Positions 36,039 to 45,045 of a stretch of 64,000 nt of DNA are shown here, one piece after another. The position numbers and the translations under genes were made by a program. Origin of the DNA: Lacticaseibacillus chiayiensis (GTDB lineage: Bacteria; Bacillota; Bacilli; Lactobacillales; Lactobacillaceae); contig NZ_MSSM01000005.1 of the NCBI RefSeq assembly GCF_004123795.1, positions 183,624 to 247,623 on the forward strand, in the 5' to 3' direction. The notes under the pieces were generated by a model that saw only the letters and a program-made list of their open reading frames with translations, was not told the DNA's origin and did not search any database. Numbering within the stretch: position 1 is the first letter of the stretch; each line of letters begins with the position of its first letter.

Positions 36039-36836
36039 TCATCCTTGACGGTCCTTGGTAATCGTTGCGTCGACACCTTTTACCACAGCGGACATCAACC
36101 CGGCTTCTTCCATGGCCAGCAATCCGGCAACAGTGGTACCGCCTGGGCTGGATACCTGATCAATCAAGTCAAAAGGTGATTGTGTGCTTGCCAAAACATT
36201 TTTGGCACTACCCATGACGGCTTGTGCAGCAATTGCAGTCGCCTCATTCTTTTCCAGTCCGTACTTAACGCCGGCACGGGCAAGACTATCGATGAACAAA
36301 TACACAAACGCCGGAGAAGAACCTGCCAGTGCCACAAACGTTGAAAATTGGTCTTCAGGCAGCGACATGGTTTTGCCCAAAACATTCAGTAAATCCAACA
36401 ACCCATCCAATTGGCCAGCCACCGCATCATTCGCGGCGTAAGCAATCATGCCGGCATTAATTGCAACATTTACGTTCGGCATGATCCGCAAAATCGGCTG
36501 ATTCTGATTGCTCAGTGCCTTTTCTAACGTCGCAAGCGAAACGCCGGTTAGCATTGAAACCACGGGCACGCGGCGTCTTTTCAAGGTCGTTCCGATGCTA
36601 CTTAAAATCGGCGCACCCAGTTTCGGCGCGACAGCCAAGAAAACAACGTCGGCGGCTTCGGCAACAGCCTGATTGCTGTCTAAAGCTTTGACGCCGACTT
36701 TGGCTGCATAGGGTTCATAATGCAGCGGGTGGCCACCGTGAACGACGATGTCCGCTGGGGCGATGGCCTTTTTGGTTAATAATCCGCTAATGATCGCTTG
36801 CGCCATGTTGCCGGCTCCGATAAATCCAATTGTCAT
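36039..36836 (-). CDS. proC: Pyrroline-5-carboxylate reductase
   Basis: Last step of proline synthesis, NAD(P)H-dependent. The 265 residues begin with the Rossmann motif IGFIGAGNMAQAIISG, then VVFLAVAPKLGAPIL near 70, IMPNVNVAINAGMIAY near 122, and the C-terminal dimerisation signature VSSPGGTTVAGLLAMEEAGL near 232. It starts 2 bases after the stop of the S9 peptidase gene, with GGAG inside that gene's end, so translation is coupled. Pairing with a peptidase that may release proline-containing products is a sensible context. Confidence 0.93.
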   Translation of the reverse strand: MTIGFIGAGNMAQAIISGLLTKKAIAPADIVVHGGHPLHYEPYAAKVGVKALDSNQAVAEAADVVFLAVAPKLGAPILSSIGTTLKRRRVPVVSMLTGVSLATLEKALSNQNQPILRIMPNVNVAINAGMIAYAANDAVAGQLDGLLDLLNVLGKTMSLPEDQFSTFVALAGSSPAFVYLFIDSLARAGVKYGLEKNEATAIAAQAVMGSAKNVLASTQSPFDLIDQVSSPGGTTVAGLLAMEEAGLMSAVVKGVDATITKDRQG

Positions 36837-36838
36837 CC

Positions 36839-38815
36839 TTATTCTCCTTTAGCTTCTTGCTTTGATTGGTGGGCATCAAACCAGTCCGTAATCGCGGTTA
36901 GACGCGCCATCCGTAAGTTAGGGAGTCCGTTGCGCGATAAGTCATGATTTGATTTCGGGAAACGCATAAATTTGGTTTCAACTCCATGTAGTTTCAACCC
37001 GATATAGAATTCTTCCCCCTGACCAATTGGACACCGTTGATCATCCTCGCTGTGCATCACCAATGTCGGTGTTTTGGCAAAATCGATATGTGCCAGTGGC
37101 GAGAATTCCCAAAGGCCCTGCACATCTGATAAATCGCCAGTCCACTTACCTTCCAGCTCCCAAGGTGTGAAATAATAACCAATATCGCTGGTACCATACA
37201 TACTTAACCAGTTGGCAATCGAGCGTTGGGTAACAGCCGCTTTAAAGCGATGCGTGTGGGTCACAATCCAGTTGGTCATGAAGCCGCCATACGAACCACC
37301 GGCAACAAATAAGCGCTCAGGGTCGATGGTTGTATCCAGTTTCAAGGCCTCATCAACCGCTGCCAGGCAATCTTTATAGTCATCCTGGCCGTAATGCTTA
37401 ATAACCGCTGCCGTAAACGCTTCGCCATAACCTAATCCGCCCCGTGGGTTGGGACAAATAACGCCATACCCTTTTGCTGCGAGATACTGCATTTCGTGAA
37501 AGAACGTGTAGCCGTAACCGACTGCCGGCCCACCATGCACATATAAAATGGCCGGATGCGATGCAGTTGCTTTTTGTGGTGGGAAATACCAGCCCTCAAT
37601 TTCAAAACCAGCACGATTAAAGTTAAAGGTTTCTGGCGTTACCAATCCGAGCGAGCGGGTAATCCGCCGATTTGGATCATATAAAACCATTTCCTCTTCG
37701 GTGGCCAGATCAAAGTACATCAGCCGACTCGGGATGGTCATGGTGCTTTCAGTGAACACAACCCCGCGATGATCAGGTGTCAAAGTAAAATCGGTCACAT
37801 GACGCCGACCCTCAATCAACGGCGTCAAGCGCTCATCCGGTCCTCCAGCATACAAGCTGGTCTTCCCATGATCAAAACCAATCGTCAAATAATAATCCGT
37901 CGTAACAAAATCGGCCACTTTTCCTGATAAGTCCTGCTGAAAGTCACCATTGACATAACCAGGAATGTCAAAATCAACATCATCGGCAACGTCCTGTAGT
38001 TTCTGGCTCGCTAAATCGTAATGCCACAAGTGCCCCTGCGACACATTAGGCAAATGATTGTCAGAACCATACAACAACAATTGTTGCGAATCCGCTGAAA
38101 AGGCTGCAGGGGTTAGCTCGGCTTGCGGTAAGTGGTCATTCACCATTGTCACTTGCTTAGTGGTTAAATCGAGCAAATAGGTGGCTTGGCTAAAATCGTT
38201 AGGATCATCTGGTAAACGTTCCGCCGCAAATGCAATTTTTTGACCATCAGGCGCGATCGCACCAACTTGAAAGTCATGTTGGCGTTGCATCACGATATGG
38301 CTAGTTTTTTGCCGCCGTTGTTGCACCCGCAACTCATAGGTTACGTTTTCCGGCAACAGGCCAACACCATTGAGCTTGTACTGCGCGCGCGTGACCGTCA
38401 CCGGATGTGGTCGTTTAGCGTCTGACAGCTTCTTTTTAGCGCCAATCGTTGTTTGAAGAAAAACAGCCTGGCTATCGGGCTGCCATCCGAAATCCGTCAC
38501 GTCTTCTTTTTCTGCAGATAACTGATGTGCTACGCCGCCATCAACTGCTTGCAGGAAAACCTGCGTTGTTTTGTCTGCGGCTTGGCTCAGAAACGCCAGC
38601 CATTGCTGATCAGGGCTTAGTTTAGGATGTCGATCGTGCTTTTGATCGGTTCCATAAACCGTCACCTGACCACGCGGGTTTACGAAACAAATCCGCTGAT
38701 AATAGGTATTGTCCACTTCTGAAATACGGTTTTCCTGAAAAAAATAACCGCGATTTGTTGCAATCGGATACGATAACGATACCAATTTGAAAAGATCCGT
38801 TGCTTTTAATGCCAT
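36839..38815 (-). CDS. S9-family serine peptidase (acylaminoacyl/dipeptidyl type)
   Basis: Cytoplasmic oligopeptidase of 658 residues. Residues 1 to about 390 form a beta-propeller with TolB-like repeats; the alpha/beta hydrolase domain follows, with YVHGGPAVGYG near 425, the nucleophile in AGGSYGGFMTNW near 508, aspartate in MHSEDDQRCP near 592 and histidine in FPKSNHDLSRNG near 626. Start ATG with AAGGGTG upstream. Forms an operon with proC. Confidence 0.92.
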   Translation of the reverse strand: MALKATDLFKLVSLSYPIATNRGYFFQENRISEVDNTYYQRICFVNPRGQVTVYGTDQKHDRHPKLSPDQQWLAFLSQAADKTTQVFLQAVDGGVAHQLSAEKEDVTDFGWQPDSQAVFLQTTIGAKKKLSDAKRPHPVTVTRAQYKLNGVGLLPENVTYELRVQQRRQKTSHIVMQRQHDFQVGAIAPDGQKIAFAAERLPDDPNDFSQATYLLDLTTKQVTMVNDHLPQAELTPAAFSADSQQLLLYGSDNHLPNVSQGHLWHYDLASQKLQDVADDVDFDIPGYVNGDFQQDLSGKVADFVTTDYYLTIGFDHGKTSLYAGGPDERLTPLIEGRRHVTDFTLTPDHRGVVFTESTMTIPSRLMYFDLATEEEMVLYDPNRRITRSLGLVTPETFNFNRAGFEIEGWYFPPQKATASHPAILYVHGGPAVGYGYTFFHEMQYLAAKGYGVICPNPRGGLGYGEAFTAAVIKHYGQDDYKDCLAAVDEALKLDTTIDPERLFVAGGSYGGFMTNWIVTHTHRFKAAVTQRSIANWLSMYGTSDIGYYFTPWELEGKWTGDLSDVQGLWEFSPLAHIDFAKTPTLVMHSEDDQRCPIGQGEEFYIGLKLHGVETKFMRFPKSNHDLSRNGLPNLRMARLTAITDWFDAHQSKQEAKGE

Positions 38816-38844
38816 GCAATCACACCCTTCATTGTCTTGCTTTA

Positions 38845-38873
38845 AGCGTAGCGGTTGGGCTATACCGTGTCAA
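38845..38873 (-). promoter_or_regulatory. Probable promoter of the S9 peptidase-proC operon
   Basis: Minus-strand TTGACA (38868-38873) with a weak TACGCT (38845-38850) at 17-base spacing. Confidence 0.5.
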
Positions 38874-39070
38874 ACTACTGGACCGGTGAAACTGAAAAAC
38901 TTTTGATGATGGATGGGCCAGGCCATAGTTTCAGTCAAATGTTTCCATTTCGTCCAATGCTGAGAAGACCCACCAGCAAGTACAAAACCGCCAGGCCGAG
39001 TCCCCCCTCTGCCCTCTGATGGCTCCGCTTTGACACTAGTAATTAAAACTTTTGTCAATTAATGATGATG
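38874..39070. other. Intergenic stretch without recognised feature
   Basis: About 200 bases between the peptidase promoter and the adhesin terminator. I see no gene with a ribosome site, no repeat and no strong hairpin. Confidence 0.6.
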
Positions 39071-39119
39071 AAACAAAAGGCGCCCACAACTTCGACATGT
39101 CAAAATTGCGGGCGTCCTT
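39071..39119 (-). terminator. Terminator after the adhesin gene
   Basis: Minus-strand AAGGACGCCCGCAA pairs with TTGTGGGCGCCTT (one bulge, one G-T pair) around a 16-base loop and is followed by a TTTGTTT tract. It lies about 100 bases after the stop codon. Confidence 0.65.
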
Positions 39120-39222
39120 ATAATGTGTCACTTCATGATGAACTATCTTTTTGGGTTAACTGCTTCTTGCTGCTTGGAGAGTTCAAGGTATCATGCCTGA
39201 CAACTTTCGTTCAAATAGCTGT

Positions 39223-42200
39223 TTAACGTGATTGCTTCTTCTTTTTACCGAAGAACAATCCGGACCCTAAGCTTAACAACGCTCCTAGCATGACTGCCCA
39301 TAGCGATTGCTGCTCACCGGTTTTAGGAAAATGACCCTGTTTCGGTGCCGGCTGAGCCTTGGTGACAGGTGCTTTTTTCTTAAGTTGCGGTGCCGGTTTG
39401 CCGGCGTGGTATTGGGCATCGATGCCTTTGATCCCCTCAGCTTTTGCCTGATCGATCGCAGCGGCACTGACAGCAGCATCAATGGCCTGCTTGGCTTTGA
39501 CTGCTTGTGTTTCAACAGCCTGCTTTTGGTCAGCCTTTTGCGCATCGGTCAAAAAGGCATCACGTTCGATCATGACAATCACTTTGGAAGCTTCGACGTC
39601 AATAGCCTGTTTCGCTTCATCCCGCCGAACTGTTACGGCAACACCGGACTGATGCTGGGCCTCAATGACCTCAATCCCGTCAGTCTTGGCTTGATCAATG
39701 GCATCGGCATCGGTAGCTGTCTCGATCGCCTCCTTTGCTTTGGCGCCCTGTGTTGCGACAGTCTGCTTTTGCGTTGCTTTTTGCGCTTCAGTCAGTGTGG
39801 CGTCTTGATCGATCGCTTTGACCACTTTGGCCGCTTCGGCATCAATGGCAGCTTTTGCGTCAGCTTTGCGCGTTTCTAACGATGTGCCGGATTGATGAGC
39901 GGCATCAATGGTTTTCAGATCATTAGCGACGACCTGATCAACACGGTCTGCATCCCGAGCCTGATCAACTGCGGCCTTCACTTTGTCTGCTGCATTGATG
40001 GCCGCTTGCTTCTGCTTAGCCTTTTCAGCGCTGGTCAGCGTCACGTCACGATCGATGGCATCAATCACCTGGGTAGCATGATCATCAATTGATTGCTTTG
40101 CCGCATCTTTGCGCGTTGCGACCGCTGTGCCTGCTTGGTGTTGAGCATCAATAGTCTTAATACCGTCAGCTTTGTCTTGATCGACAGCATCAGCATCCGT
40201 TGCAGCATCGATCGCCTGCTTCGCTTTAGCCGCTTCGGCAACCACTGCCTGCTTCTGAGCGGCTTTTTCGGCGGCTGTCAGCGTAGCATCTTGCTCAACG
40301 TTGGCAGTTACCTTGGCCGCTGTTGTATCAATCGCGGTCTTAGCTGCTTGTTGCCGTGTGTTTAAAGCAGTTCCTGACTGATGTTGCGCGTCAATCGCTT
40401 GAATGCCCTGCGTTACCGATTGGTTGATCTGATCGACATCTTTAGCCTGTTTAATGGCTTGCTTGGCCTTAATGGCTTCAGCCGCAACTGCCTGTTTTTG
40501 GGCAATTTTTTCAGCGGTGGTCAAGGTGACGTCCTGATCGATGGCTTGACTGATTTTGACAGCTTCGGCATCAATGGCTTTTTCCGCCACTTGCTTATGA
40601 CTCTTTAAAGTGGCATCTGCCTGGTGTTGCTCATCAATGTGTTTGATACCGCGGGTTTTTACTTGATTAATTTTATCAGCATCAGTTGCCTTGTTGAGCG
40701 CTTTTTTCTCTCGCTTCAACTCATCTTCAACAGCATGTTTCTGCATCGCTTTTTTAGTGTTGGTCAATGTGACGTCGTGGTCAATGACTTTCATGATTTT
40801 AACGGCCTCGGCTTCAAGCGCTTTTTCGGCATCAGCTTGACGCTTCGCCAAATCCGTGCCGGACTGGTGTTGGGCATCAATGGTCTGAATGCCAGTCGTC
40901 TTGGCTTGATCAACGGCATCTGCATTTGATGCTTGATCGATCGCTGCTTTGGCTTTGACAGCTTCATCAGCAACTGATTGCTTTTGAGCAGCTTTTTGAT
41001 CGCCTGTCAGGGTCACATCTTGGTCAATGGCCTGATTAACCTTGGTAGTTTCGGCATCAATCGCTTGGTTGGCGTTGGCCTGCCGCGTCGCCAAAAGCTT
41101 ACCAGACTGATGAATGCTATCAATTGCTTGAATGCCGGCAGCTTCTGCCTGATTAACGTCATCAATATTCTGAGCTTTAGCAATGGCATCTTTAGCAACA
41201 GTCGCTTTGTCAGCCACAGCTTGCTTTTGTGTAGCTTTTTCCGGGGCGGTTAACGTCACGTCTTGATCAATAGCATCTGCTTCCAGCACTGCTTCGGCGT
41301 CGATAGCTTTTTGCGCTTCGGTTTTGCGGGTGGCTAAATCCGTGCCGGACTGGTGCTGGGCATCAATAGCCTGGGTCCCGTCAGCCTGAATGGTCACAAC
41401 TCCTTCAGCATCCTGCGCACCATCAATCGCCGCTTTGGCTTTTGCTGCTTCATTAACAACGTTTTGCTTTTGCGTCTGCTTTTCGGCGGCAGTCAAAGTG
41501 ATGTCCTGATCAATATCATTGGCAATCTTTGCTGCTTCTGCGTCAATGACTTTCTTGGCGTCATCTTTACGGGTTGCCAACGCGGTACCAGCTTGATGCT
41601 GATCAGCAATATGCTTGCTTCCATTGGCAATCGCCTGATCAACCGCATCGGCACCTTGCGCAGTGTCAATCGCCTGTTTTGCCTTGTCTGCCGCATCATT
41701 AACTGCTTGCTTCTGGGCATCCTTGTCGGCGTTTGTCAGCGTCACATCCTGGTCAATCGCTTGGGCAACCTTTTTAGCGTCATCGGCAATCGCCTTTTTG
41801 GCATCACTCCGGCGATCAGCTAAGGTTTTGCCAGTTTGGTGTTGATCAGCAATAGCTTTAATGCCGTCTACCTTCGCCTGGTCAACCATATCCGCACTCT
41901 TCCCAGCGTCGATAGCAGTTTTAGCTTTCGTCACTTCATCAGCCACTGCCTGTTTCTGTGCTTGCTTCATGGCCGTTGTCAAGGTGGCATCGCGATCAAT
42001 GGCATCACGAATCTTTTCAGCCTGGGCATTAATCGCTTGCTTGGCATCGTCTTTACGAACGTCCAAAGCTGTCCCGAGCTGATGTTGCGCGTTGATTTGC
42101 TTCACACCATCATTTTGCGCCTGATCGATCGCATCGGCATCTTTAGCTGCATCAATCGACACTTTTGCCTTTGTTGCTTCATCCGTCACCGCTTGTTTTT

Positions 42201-44736
42201 GCAATGCTTTGTCGGCAACGGTCAATGTCGCATCCTGATCAATCGCCGCAGCAACTTTAGCGGCAGCAGCGTCAATTGCGTGTTTGGCATTGGCCTTGTG
42301 GGTATCTAAAAGTGTCCTTGACTGATGGGCGCCGGCAATGGCTTTAAGGCCATCGTCTTTAACTTGGTCAACGGTATCAGCATCACCTGCCGCATCAATG
42401 GCGTTTTTAGCGGTGGTTGCAGCATTGGCAGCTGCCTGCTTTTGCGCGGTCTTTTCAGCGCCAGTCAATGTAACATCGTGATCGATGGTTTGGTTAACTT
42501 TCGTGAGTTCGGCATCGATCGCTTGCTTAGCATCGGTTTTGCGTGTGTCTAATAGCATACCCGACTGGTGGACGCTATCAATTGCCTTGATCCCATCTGC
42601 TTCGGCTTGATTAACCCCATCCATATCTTGCGCTTTGATAATGGCATCTTTAGCGGCAGTCGCTTTGTCTTTAATGGCTTGTTTCTGAATCGCTTTCTCG
42701 CTGCTAATCAAGGTCACATCTTGATCAATGACATCTGTTTCCAATGTCGCTTCGGCATCAATCGCCTTTTGTGCCTCAGCTTTGCGAACAGCCAGATCTG
42801 TGCCGGCCTGGTGCTGATCATCAACGGCCTTAATGCCGTCAGATTGGATCTGAATCACACCATCAGCATCTTTAGCAGCGTCAAGCGCACTTTTGACCTT
42901 GGCAGCCTCATCGTCAACGGCCTGCTTTTGAGTCTTTTTTTCAGCGGCAGTCAAGGTGACATCTTGATCAATGTCTCCCTTAACATTCGCAGCTTCGTCA
43001 TCAATCGCTTGCTTGGCAGTTGCTTTTTGCTTGGTCAACGCTATGCCGAACTGATGTTGCCCATCGATGGCTTTGATGCCGTCTGCTTGTTTTTGATCTG
43101 CTTCATCTGCGTCTTTAGCTTGTTCAATGGCAGTCTTTGCCTTCGCAGCAGCATCCAAAACAGCTTGTTTCTGTGTCTTCTTTTCAGCTGCCGTTAAGGT
43201 TGAATCTTGATCAATCGCCGCGTTAGCTTTGGCTGCTTCATCATCAATCGCCTGTTTGGCTTTAGCTTGGCGATCCGGCAAAGCGGTGCCAGCGTGATGC
43301 TGATCATCAATGGCCTTAATGCCGTCTGCTTTGGTTTGAATCAAGTGATCCATGTCCTGCGCCTTGTCAATGGCAGCTTTGGCGTTATCGGCTTCTTTGG
43401 TAACGGCTTGTTTTTGCGTCTGCTTATCGGCTGTCGTTAAGGTGATGTCTTGATCAATCGCTTTGTTGGCTTTGGCCGCTTCATCATCAATTGCCTGTTT
43501 GGCTTGTTCTTTTTGCTTATCAAAATCAGCTCTGGACTGATGTTGATCATCAATGGCTTTGCTTCCGTCTGTCGTTGCCTGATTGATGGCTTCAATTGTC
43601 TGGGCCAGATCGATCGCAGTTTTTGCCTTGACCGCTTCATCGGCAGCCGCTTGCTTTTGCGCGTCTTTTTCAGGCGTTGCCAGCGTCGTATCCTGGTCAA
43701 TGGCTGCCGTCACCTGAGCAACCTTATCGTTGATGTTCTTCTTGGCATTGGCTTTGCGCAAATCCAATGACTTGCCAGATCTGTGTTGTGCGTCAATCGT
43801 CGCAATACCTGCAGCTTTTGCCTGCTTAACGCCGTTGTCATCTTGTGCTTGGTCGACAACAGTCTTCGCTTTGGCTGTTTCAGCGGCTACGGCATCTTTT
43901 TGCGTTTTCTTTTCGCTGGCATCTAAGGTCGGATCACTGTCAATCTTGGCAGCGACTGTAGCGGCCTCGTCGTCGAGATCGGTTTTGGCTTGCTCTTTGT
44001 GCGCACCAGTGACCACTTGCGGCAAGACCTTTGCAAAGTCTTCATCAACCTTGACTTGGTCGATTTTTTTCTTGGCTTCATCCTGAACCGCTTTGGAATC
44101 CGTGGCGACGTCGGCAACGGCTTTCTTTTTCATCGACTCAAGCAACTTGGCGTTTAACGCCGGCCCGAAGTCTTTATATTCGAGAACCCGAGTTGAATCC
44201 CATGCAGGCCGAACTGGCTTTAAACCTTTCAACCGACTGCTTTCCATTTGAACGGCGATCCAGTCGTCAGGCGTGATCTTATGCGCCTGCATATAAATCA
44301 CGGCATCCGCTGTCCCGCCGACACGCGTTCGAACATCCCATTGGTGCGTAAACTGATGAGTCATCGGATCCATGTGATTGATAACCGCTGTATCTAAACC
44401 ATCAGGTGAGATCACGACTCGTTTAACTTTGCCTTCCAGTTCGTCATTAAAAGAATACGAGAACTTCAGATAACGATCCAAGCCACCGGCAATATTTGCT
44501 GAGCCAAAACGAATCGGAATTTTAAACGTATCCGTTTTTTGATCATACTCAATGGTGTCATTGCTGTACTGAAATGTGATGCTGTCCACGACTCTTTTAT
44601 AAGCAATACTATCACCGCCGATAAAGACGTTGCCGCTTTGTGGCTTAACGGCCGCTTGCACCACAATGGTTGAATCCCAAAGACCAATTGTGACAATGCC
44701 GGTCGCCAAAAAGAATGTTAATTTTCCTTTGTTCAA
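39223..44736 (-). CDS. LPXTG-type surface protein with DUF1542 repeats
   Basis: Large cell-wall-anchored protein of about 1837 residues. A signal peptide-like helix lies near the start; TTG 44736 has GGGGAG 10 bases upstream, while an in-frame ATG at 44781 has no site. A unique N-terminal domain of roughly 200 residues, with beta-strand character, is followed by about 19 DUF1542 helical repeats of exactly 81 residues, each with a QHQSG-like turn and an AIDQDVTLT..EK..QKQAV segment. The end has FPKTGE, a hydrophobic helix and KKKKQSR, the sortase signal. Probably an extended adhesin or biofilm protein. It diverges from an Mga-type regulator. Confidence 0.9.
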   Translation of the reverse strand: MNKGKLTFFLATGIVTIGLWDSTIVVQAAVKPQSGNVFIGGDSIAYKRVVDSITFQYSNDTIEYDQKTDTFKIPIRFGSANIAGGLDRYLKFSYSFNDELEGKVKRVVISPDGLDTAVINHMDPMTHQFTHQWDVRTRVGGTADAVIYMQAHKITPDDWIAVQMESSRLKGLKPVRPAWDSTRVLEYKDFGPALNAKLLESMKKKAVADVATDSKAVQDEAKKKIDQVKVDEDFAKVLPQVVTGAHKEQAKTDLDDEAATVAAKIDSDPTLDASEKKTQKDAVAAETAKAKTVVDQAQDDNGVKQAKAAGIATIDAQHRSGKSLDLRKANAKKNINDKVAQVTAAIDQDTTLATPEKDAQKQAAADEAVKAKTAIDLAQTIEAINQATTDGSKAIDDQHQSRADFDKQKEQAKQAIDDEAAKANKAIDQDITLTTADKQTQKQAVTKEADNAKAAIDKAQDMDHLIQTKADGIKAIDDQHHAGTALPDRQAKAKQAIDDEAAKANAAIDQDSTLTAAEKKTQKQAVLDAAAKAKTAIEQAKDADEADQKQADGIKAIDGQHQFGIALTKQKATAKQAIDDEAANVKGDIDQDVTLTAAEKKTQKQAVDDEAAKVKSALDAAKDADGVIQIQSDGIKAVDDQHQAGTDLAVRKAEAQKAIDAEATLETDVIDQDVTLISSEKAIQKQAIKDKATAAKDAIIKAQDMDGVNQAEADGIKAIDSVHQSGMLLDTRKTDAKQAIDAELTKVNQTIDHDVTLTGAEKTAQKQAAANAATTAKNAIDAAGDADTVDQVKDDGLKAIAGAHQSRTLLDTHKANAKHAIDAAAAKVAAAIDQDATLTVADKALQKQAVTDEATKAKVSIDAAKDADAIDQAQNDGVKQINAQHQLGTALDVRKDDAKQAINAQAEKIRDAIDRDATLTTAMKQAQKQAVADEVTKAKTAIDAGKSADMVDQAKVDGIKAIADQHQTGKTLADRRSDAKKAIADDAKKVAQAIDQDVTLTNADKDAQKQAVNDAADKAKQAIDTAQGADAVDQAIANGSKHIADQHQAGTALATRKDDAKKVIDAEAAKIANDIDQDITLTAAEKQTQKQNVVNEAAKAKAAIDGAQDAEGVVTIQADGTQAIDAQHQSGTDLATRKTEAQKAIDAEAVLEADAIDQDVTLTAPEKATQKQAVADKATVAKDAIAKAQNIDDVNQAEAAGIQAIDSIHQSGKLLATRQANANQAIDAETTKVNQAIDQDVTLTGDQKAAQKQSVADEAVKAKAAIDQASNADAVDQAKTTGIQTIDAQHQSGTDLAKRQADAEKALEAEAVKIMKVIDHDVTLTNTKKAMQKHAVEDELKREKKALNKATDADKINQVKTRGIKHIDEQHQADATLKSHKQVAEKAIDAEAVKISQAIDQDVTLTTAEKIAQKQAVAAEAIKAKQAIKQAKDVDQINQSVTQGIQAIDAQHQSGTALNTRQQAAKTAIDTTAAKVTANVEQDATLTAAEKAAQKQAVVAEAAKAKQAIDAATDADAVDQDKADGIKTIDAQHQAGTAVATRKDAAKQSIDDHATQVIDAIDRDVTLTSAEKAKQKQAAINAADKVKAAVDQARDADRVDQVVANDLKTIDAAHQSGTSLETRKADAKAAIDAEAAKVVKAIDQDATLTEAQKATQKQTVATQGAKAKEAIETATDADAIDQAKTDGIEVIEAQHQSGVAVTVRRDEAKQAIDVEASKVIVMIERDAFLTDAQKADQKQAVETQAVKAKQAIDAAVSAAAIDQAKAEGIKGIDAQYHAGKPAPQLKKKAPVTKAQPAPKQGHFPKTGEQQSLWAVMLGALLSLGSGLFFGKKKKQSR

Positions 44737-44895
44737 TTTGTCGTCGCTCCCCTTCTTGCTAGCCTCCAAAACAGCGCGCATTTAAACGTTTTGTTTATTA
44801 TTAAAAAAATAATTTTATGATCGTCTTTCAATTGTCAATGCGTCACTGTTGAAATAAATATCACTGTGTTGCTATAATTCATAACGATTCGAATG

Positions 44896-44925
44896 TTGTT
44901 CTGGCAACACGCAAATTAGTATAAA
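44896..44925 (+). promoter_or_regulatory. Possible promoter of the Mga-type regulator
   Basis: TTGTTC (44896-44901) and TATAAA (44920-44925) with an 18-base spacer, 120 bases before the start codon. Confidence 0.45.
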
Positions 44926-44947
44926 TAATTCATTATTGGGTATCAGG

Positions 44948-44979
44948 TCAAATGTTGCCTAACGTTAGGCAACATTTGA
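44948..44979. promoter_or_regulatory. Perfect 32-bp palindrome, likely regulatory
   Basis: TCAAATGTTGCCTAAC followed directly by its reverse complement. No T tract follows, so it is not a standard terminator. The half-site GGCAACA occurs again at 44903-44909, where TGTTG and CAACA form a shorter inverted repeat. It lies in the divergent gap between the adhesin and the regulator genes. Confidence 0.8.
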
Positions 44980-45045
44980 GAAAGTCAAAAAAACGTTTGC
45001 CGATTCGAAAGCCAGTACAACGCTCACTAAAGGGGGGGTAAGGTT

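Noticed and set aside
39307..43770. A series of open frames on the plus strand across the adhesin gene
   Set aside because: They mirror the 243-bp repeats of the real gene on the other strand, have monotonous Leu/Ile/Asn-rich products and no ribosome sites.
44782..45045. cre sites around AAACGTTT near the adhesin and regulator starts
   Set aside because: Three or more mismatches to the consensus in each; too weak to list.
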